From Phymorhynchus buccinoides (taxonomy: Eukaryota; Mollusca; Gastropoda; Neogastropoda; Raphitomidae), in contig CM065699.1 of assembly GCA_017654935.2 (NCBI GenBank), positions 11,076,466-11,140,465 of the forward strand: DNA of 64,000 nucleotides, written 5' to 3'. Position numbers and translations under genes: made by a program. Numbering within the stretch: position 1 is the first letter of the stretch; every line of letters starts with the position of its first letter. The notes under the pieces were generated by a model. It ran no database searches and was not told where the DNA came from. It was given only the letters and a program-made list of their open reading frames with translations. Below, piece after piece: positions 10,801 through 19,800 of this stretch.

Positions 10801-13800
10801 AAGAACAAGAGGCCCATATCTTGGCATAAGATCAAACAATCAATCAATCAATATTTTTATTGTCCATTTTACAGGAAATTCTTTTTGTAGCAATAAAACA
10901 ATCAACAAAACAACAATAAAGACAGACATAGTATTTAGTAACTATATAGAAAAGACGAGAAATCAAATATGCAACTATGCGCACATAAAATTCTTGGTCA
11001 CACACGCCACAACCACACACGCACACACAACACGCTCACATCATGCACACGCATACAACCATTTAACTACCCATCCATCTAACTTATTATATGTTTACAC
11101 ATAGTGACATACATACAACTTACATTCACAAATTATATATCATACAACTATCTTCGTAATACAACATTACATATGTACATGCATACACAAACATACATAG
11201 ATACGCCTGTCGCAGTCAAAAGTGTAGCTCGTGCAAATCTGCCGCTCGCTACTATGAGAGTCTGTATTTGCGACAACCACAAATTTCACTCTTTCTTTAC
11301 TTGAACCATTTACCTAACCCTAACCCTAACCCTATCCCTACAAAAAAGTGAAATTTGTGGTTCATGCCCAATGTCGCAAATTTAACAGACTCTCGTAGTA
11401 GCGAGCGGCAGATTTGCACGAGCTACACTTTTGACTGTGACAACGCCTACATGGATACATAGAATGATAGATAGATAGACAGATACATACATGTATGCAT
11501 ACATTGCATCTACATCTACACCTACATTCATAGATGTGTTGGGAATAATTATACAGCAAACACATATGAACACCACCATTGCACCAACGTTAGTCCAACA
11601 CTGCCCCCCCCCCCCCCCCCTTCCAATCCCCGCCCCCTACCCCACATATTCATCAGTAATACTTGTTAGAAGAAGGAACAACAAATTAATTATCAACATT
11701 GTCCCTGATTTAAAACAAAATTGAAAGCAAAAGTACATTAAGAAAGAACTACAGAATTGTCACACATGCACGCACATATATATATATATATATATGCAGG
11801 CACACACACACACACGCACACGCACACGCACACACACACACAAACTTGCTCAAGCATGCAAGGACACACACGCACACACCCCAGCACGCATGTATGCAAA
11901 CACCTACATTCACCCACCCCACACACACACACGCACACCCTCATAATCTCATGCATGCATGAACTTTTTTTTTTTAAAGAAAAGCAATTCATAAACACCA
12001 TTAAACACTGATTCAAAGCATACACACACACACACACACAGCACAGATCTGTGAATGGCTGTTTCATCCATGTTATTGTCTTGTCTCTGGACAACCTCCG
12101 ATTTCCATGAACACACACACTCACTCACACACGCACGCATGCACACACGCATGCACGCACACACGCACACGCACACACACACACACACACGCACACGCAC
12201 ACGCACACGCACACACACACACGCACACACACACACAGGATCTCCTGTTGTAGCATAGGCGGTTATAGTCTAACATTCAAACAACAACCAGTCTGTCTCA
12301 GAACATTGTGATACAGTTCACAAGAAACAACTCCCAGTGTTTTAATGTTATCTTCAGTAACAGTAGCACTGATGTTTATAAATATAGTTTTTTCCCCGCG
12401 AACTGTGCCTGACTGGAATGGCCTCAATGAAGAGACAGTGAGGGCTGGGACGATGGAGGCATTCAAGCTGCGCCTCTTGTCTCCAACAACATCTCATTAG
12501 ACATTTTATTTATTTTATTTTATTATATATATTCTTCTTCTTTATAATTTATTTATATTTTTCTTGTTCTCCACAGAATTGGGTGCCTGCCAACGTACTA
12601 CATACAGATGCAGATGCTGAACTTGATGCTAAAGCAGCAGACAAATGTACCAATTAATTATAAAGAAGCAAATAAAGTTGTACTCTAAAAATCTTGGCTG
12701 TATGAATTGAAGTCATTTTTATTAACTTAAAAATTACTTGCTTGAAACTACCAAGATTTCCGGCGTGGAACTTTAGTTGGTTCTACAGTGGAACCTCCCT
12801 CATACGCTATAATATCAGACCTCCCATTATAAGACTCCCTCCCACATAAGACCTACTTCTCCGAGTCTGAAACATTGCCCTTTTTCTTTGTAAGTATTAA
12901 AATTACCCCTCTTATAAGACCCCTCCCTTATATGACCTCATTTTGGATGATTTTTTAACGTCTTATAAGGGAGGTTCCACTGTATTTTTAAAATTCAAGA
13001 TGGGAACTGTGGTTACGGGTCGATAAATCGTGCACCTGTGTCTTGGAAAACTGATTTTAACTCACTCTTACAATTGACTCTAACCCTATCCCTTACTTTA
13101 ACTAAATAAAACCAAACCTTGATGCATTAAATTTAAATACAGTGGAATCTCCCTTTTAAGACCTCCCATTGTAAGACTCCCTCCCATATAAGACCTGCTT
13201 CTCGTAGACATTGCCCTTCTTTGTAAGTATTAAAATTGTTTCCCTTATAAGACCCCTCCCTTATATGACCTCATTTTGGTAGATTTTTGAGTTATAAGGG
13301 AGGTTCCACTGTATGCAACAACAAAAAATTCATTTGGTGATGAAAAAATCAACTTGTATCAGTTCTTACTACCCCTGAACATGACCTAAATGTTGCAACA
13401 ATCCTGTGTCCGCAGGCACTGCAAATGTTTAAGCAGTTTGTTCACATGTTGTGTTTATACAGGTAGTAATCTGCAGACTGCTGCAGTCGGTGTACGTTTT
13501 AGCACTGCTGCTGTCCTCCATGGCAAGAGAGCCAAGGAACCCGCTCTCAGGAAATGGGGCCTTGAGTGAGTGGAGACGTACCATATCGTCGGTGACATTC
13601 AAAAACCTCCAATCTCAATTTTGGTAGTTTTGAGAAAAATGAAAAAAACTGTTTTAAAAATTAGCCGCGTTGACCACAATTGATTAACTATAATGAATAT
13701 GTTGTTCAAGATGTTGCGAGTTTAGTCCTGCATTTTGTTCAGATTACTTTTTTTTTAAATTTTAGACTTGAAAAGAACGAAGATACAATGTTTTTGTCCT

Positions 13801-16667
13801 TAACTAGATCTGAATTTGGGACTTACTAAAAAACTAAAAAACTGGGACTTACTAGTTTTTCGTCTATAGTTACAACCTCATTTACCCCAGATAGAAAGTC
13901 GTTAGAGATACAAGCTTTTGGTGGAAGGTGGCGGGGAAAATTAGAAAGCTGACTATGTATCTAACTCAACCCCCCCCAAAAATGGAGATACAAGGTTTTT
14001 TAATTTCGCCGATGATATGTTTTGGACATATCATATAGTAAAAAGCCAAGTGTCCGTGTGTCTGTCTGTCTGTCTGAAACACAAAACGGGCCTTACAACT
14101 CCGCCATTTTTTTACCGAGTCGCTTCAAATTTGCTGTGAGCCCTAACGGGGCGATGGCAACGGCAACTGAGTCGGCCGTGTCATTTGCGCGGTTTGGCAC
14201 ATGCGCGAAACGCGTATCCGCCGGACTCTCGGCGCCCGTATCTCCGGCATTTCTGGACCGATTGCCTTCAAATTTGGCAGGTAGATGACCGGGGACGGTG
14301 ACTATCGGTGTGCCAAACCGGAAGCGAATCGGTTCAGAAACGCGAAACCAGTACTCAGCGTTACCAGTACGTGGCGTTACCAGTACGGTGCATTGCCAGT
14401 ACTAGGCGTTGTGCTAGTGTTTTATTATAAGGCGTACCCTCTAAATTTGACACAAAATTCAGATTGTGTTCTTATATTTTCTTACTATATATTGTAAGTC
14501 ATATAGCAAGGTGCAGGGGTCTCCGTGTGGGGAACAGTATCGCCTTAGTTATGGTCCGTAAAATATGGTACACTATATATTGTAAGTCATATAGCAAGGT
14601 GCAGGGGTCTCCGTGTGGGGAACAGTATCGCCTTAGTTATGGTCCGTAAAATATGGTACACTATATATTGTAAGTCATATAGCAAGGTGCAGGGGTCTCA
14701 GTGTGGGGAACAGTATCGCCTTAGTTATGGTCCGTAAAATATGGTACACTATATATTGTAAGTCATATAGCAAGGTGCAGGGGTCTCCGTGTGGGGAACA
14801 GTATCGCCTTAGTTATGGTCCGTAAAATATGGTACACTATATATTGTAAGTCATATAGCAAGGTGCAGGGGTCTCCGTGTGGGGAACAGTATCGCCTTAG
14901 TTATGGTCCGTAAAATATGGTACACTATATATTGTAAGTCATATAGCAAGGTGCAGGGGTCTCAGTGTGGGGAACAGTATCGCCTTAGTTATGGTCCGTA
15001 AAATATGGTACACTATATATTGTAAGTCATATAGCAAGGTGCAGGGGTCTCAGTGTGGGGAACAGTATCGCCTTAGTTATGGTCCGTAAAATATGGTACA
15101 CTATGCGAAAGGCATCAGAATTATCAGAGGATTTGCAGATTTCAGAGGATTGAAAATTGCTGGAGGATGATTTGTTTGTGATCGTAGAGTGAATGAAAAT
15201 CTGTTTAATGTCCTCCCGTCTGGAACAGACACATATGGGACATTTGCAGATATAAAGATGGTGGGAATGATCCTGGAGGCATTGCCCAGAGGTAATGCAA
15301 CACCAGTAAAGTCCCAAATTTTTTGCAATACAGATATTAAATTTGTGATGGTAGAGGTTTTGCCATTGCTTCGTAAGGTAGGCCTGCTTCTCCATCAGAT
15401 AACTTTTGTTAGTAATTATGTTAATCAATTATGCCTTTTTGGGTCATGTTTGGAAGTGATTTCAATGTTGCCCCTCTATTCTCTAAAGCCTTGATGGCTC
15501 TTTTATCACGGTTTTAAGAGGATTGGACCTCAGACTTTTCTGATGTCTCCTACATATTATATCTTATTTTTCGATCGCTCTGACAGTTTCCTGTCAATTA
15601 TGAGCGCAGATGCGTTATGCTGCCGTTATGCTCCTAACTAAGAAATAGTTAGGCCCAGCAAGTCCGACTTCGGCTGGAAGAAATCTTTTGGAAAGTGTGT
15701 CTTGAAAAAAGGCAGGAGAATGGACCGGTATTACGGCAGAAAGATAGTAGATGACAGCAAGCAAAGGGAAAAGGCAGAGTCAAAGAGAGTGACAGATTAG
15801 AGGAAGTTACAAGCACAGAACTTCCAGAAAGTGGGGGAATTATTTATACAAAAGACCCCCCGGTATCCCCATGGGGGGACATATTATAGCAAAACAGATT
15901 ATATCAAAACTCATCCAAGGGCAAGAACTCTTGTATGTCTTAATTGTCATGTAGTAGTTGTCTCCCTTCTTTTGTTGTGATGGCTTTTCCTCTTTAAAGA
16001 CCCCCCCCCCCCACATCACGTGTCAGATTCCCTCTTATGCTAGGAAGATTTCTTAAAGATTTCTTACCAGCTATCAGAGGGAAAACACGTGAAAACCGCG
16101 ATGTTGACACGTGACGTGGAGGGTCTTTAAAACGACCACAAAATCATATTGATGCTGGTGAATTTTTACATTGTGATTCTGTTTTTTTAAGCAAAGTTAT
16201 TGTGGTTTGCAGACAATTTCCCCGTGTGAACCGCTCCAGACAGCGAAGCCCCCTGGTGGACCTGCCAGACTTCACCTACCTAGGTGATGCGTTGGTTCAG
16301 TTTAATGTGTTGGTTATGCGTTTGGTTCAGTTCAATGTGTTGGTGATGCGTTGGTTCAGTTAGTTCAATGTGTTGGTAATGCGTCGGTTCAGCTAGTTCA
16401 ATGCGTTGGTTCAGCTAGTTCAATGTGTTGGTGATGCGTTGGTTCAGTTAGTTGAATGTGTTGGTTATGCGTTGGTTCAGTTAGTTAAATGTGTTGGTTA
16501 TGTGTTGGTTCAGTTAGTTGAATGTGTTGGTCAGGAGTTGGCATGTTTAGCTCATGCAAGCCAACAAATATATGTGTACATTCATACATGTCCACAAAAG
16601 CACATACACAACACATACACACATGCACACACGTACTGTCTTTCTATCTCTTGTTTCTCTCTCTCTG

Positions 16668-16699
<32 letters not shown>

Positions 16700-16783
16700 T
16701 GTTTGATTGTTGATTTGTATGTAACCTTGCTCCCCATCCCCCCAAAGTCACTGAACGAATTGGCACAATGTTGTATTATTATT

Positions 16784-16848
<65 letters not shown>

Positions 16849-19800
16849 CCAATTGCCCTATGGAAATAAACATTTCATTTCATTTCTATCTCTGACTGTT
16901 GCTTTCTTTGTCTCTGTCTCAATATTTGAATGAATGAATTCATATTAGTTAGTATCTAATATCTTTGTTTTTTATTTGGTGCTGAAACATGTGTTTAGTT
17001 TTTAATGTGAGTGTTTTAGTATTTAGTATACAGTTAGTTTAAAGAGAAAAAAAAGGTCACAATGTTCGATTTGTGTGGAAAATGTGAATGCAAAATGCCA
17101 TCAGTACCCCCATATTTGAGTATAAAAAGATACTTTTCCCCCTGACTGTTAGTGTTACCCCTGTGACTTATGACTATTACTAACAAAATAGTAAGAAAAT
17201 TATAACAACAAAATCTGAATTTTGTGTAAAGTTTTGGGGGTGGACTTTATAGACGGAAAAATACACCATTCGATATCTTTTAACTTGATTTGATATGTCG
17301 ATTCCTACTGAAATTCTGTCTGTCTGTCTGTCCAACAGATGGCCGGCCAACACCACTGACCAAAGAGCAGTTGGAGAAGAAAGAACAAAATTATGTACTA
17401 GCTGTGAGTGTTTTTCACTAGTTACTACTAGTCTTCATTTTTATATATTCTTATTATTATATTTCTTCTGCGTTCCCAGCCATATGGGCAAGGTACGTGT
17501 CCATTTTTCAGTTTTCACTGGTCTCCCCACTGCGTACAGCCGACACATTCCGATTTCGGAGGAGCTCAAAGGAGAAAAAAATGTTCTACAGTGGAAATTA
17601 TATTTATAAGACCTTCAAAAATCATCCAAAATGAGGTCTTATAAGGGAGGGGTCTTAAAAGGGAGGGGTCTTATAAGGGAGGGGTCTTATAAGGGAGGTA
17701 ATTTTAATACAAAGAAGGGCAATGTCTCAAAGAAGTAGGTCTTATGTGGGAGGGAGTCTTATAATGGGAAGTCTTATAAGGGAGGTTCCACTGTATATAA
17801 TATGGAGATTGTGTTTCTAGCACTATGGCCTGTTTGTTTTTTCTAGCACTATTGCTAAAAGAGAAAAAAAATCTGATTGGAATTTTTTTGTGTTATAGTA
17901 TAATGAAACAAAATCATTTAATCTATATTGGGATTTTTTGTTAAGATTGAAAACAGGAGGAAAATTTTCCATATGGAAAGGGGGGAAAACAAGAGTGATT
18001 AATTTCTGTGGCATTTTCAAATTTGTATAGATCTACCAAACTTCTTCTCCTCTTCAGGGCCCACAGTCAGTATGTTGACCATTCTGGCTCCTTTGGGAGA
18101 AAAAAAGACTGAAAAATTGGGGGGCGGTCTGTTTTTACCGAGGACATGCCTGCTTGACTAACATTGAAGGGACAAGGAGGGTGGAGAGGAAGTTAAGTGG
18201 GGAAGGGGGGGCACTTGATGGATTATTGTTGGTCCTGCATCACTGACGCACAGGGGGCGTCAGCAGTGAAGGTGTTGAGGGTGTCCTGCAGTGAAGGTGT
18301 CGAGGGTGTCCTGCAGTGAAGGTGTCGAGGGCGTCAGCAGTGAAGGTGTTGAGGGTGTCCTGCAGTGAGGGTGTCCTGCCGCAGGTCGTTCCACTCCCTG
18401 ATGGTCCTTGGGAGAAAAGAGTTTGACCGATATTTGGTGCGGCACTGCATGCGTTGGAACTGGAGATGGTGTCCACGCCGTTGCCGATGTGGAAGTGGTA
18501 CCAGCTTTGCATGTAGGCCAGGACAAGTGATCAGAGTGCTTAATTTCTGTGGTGTTTTCAAACTTGTATAGATCTTCCAAACTCAGATTAGAAAAGGGAA
18601 GTATGCCTGTGAAGATTTTCAATGCAGAAGAGAAGCAAAGTGTTTGAGTCTGACCATTTGTGTGGGTGTGCGTAAGAGCCAGAAGGTAGCAATATTAGCC
18701 TACTTCTGCGGCAGTGGGTGAATGCCTCGTGCCTCCATTCAGGGAGCTGGATGACCCCGCCCTCCTCGAATCTCTCCCCGTGAGGATACTGGGGTGGGGT
18801 GGGGCTCTTTTGTATAAATAGTTCCCCCACCTTCTGGAAGTTCTGTGTTTGTAGCATCCTCTAATCTGTCGCTCTCTTTGACTCTGCCTTTTCCCTTTGC
18901 TTACAGTCATCTACTATATTTTTGCCTTACTGGTCCATTCTCCTGCCTTTGTTCTAAAAACTCTTAACAAAGATTTTCTCCAACCGAACATGGACGTGCT
19001 GGGCCTATTTCTTAGGGGCATAACAGCAGCATGGTGCATCTGCGCTCGTGATAGGAGACTGAGCGATTAAAGAAGAAGAAGAAGAATATCACGAAAGGAT
19101 GGCAGATAGTACCAAACAGCCTTAATATACCTTATTTTACGGACTATAAGGGATAGGTTTAAGGTCAGTTTTGTCATCAACTTTTATTTGTTTGTGTATT
19201 TGACACTAAGCTGACCCTAAACCTATCTCTATCCCTATCCCAAACCCTATTCCTAACCCTAACCTGAAACCGTCTAATCCACAAAAAATAAAAATTGATG
19301 ATAAAGTTATGAGATTGACACTTAACTGACCCCTAAATCTATCCCTAACTCTATCCCTAACCCTAAACCTATCTCTAACCCTAACTGAAACCGTCTGAAA
19401 TGATGGAAGGGGCAGAGGAGGGAGCTTGTCTTAACATTTGACAAATCTGAATTTTGTGTAAAATGTTGGGGGTGCGCCTTGTAGTCCGTAAAATATGGTA
19501 CAAAGAGTCTGCAGTCTGCAGCTGACTGAAGCCGGGTTTTTTACTCCCACCCTTTCACCTACACTACAAGTGGGGATCATTGTGAACTCACTCACTGCCT
19601 CTGTTACCATACTTATCCTTCCACCTTTTCACCTTCCAGGTGGGAAGTGAGAAAGTTGGCTTCATTCTTTGCAAGGTTGGTAGGCTGCGAAGTAATCACT
19701 CTTTGTGACATTTAGGCTTTTTTATAGTACCTTCTGGCTTTGAACCCTGGATTTCTGTTGTTCCAGAAACGCATTGTGATGCTGGTGAAGGAGATGGAGG

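Noticed and set aside
14022..14288. 88-codon frame over the dispersed motif R pair
   Set aside because: No domain; the related blocks elsewhere do not keep the frame or strand.
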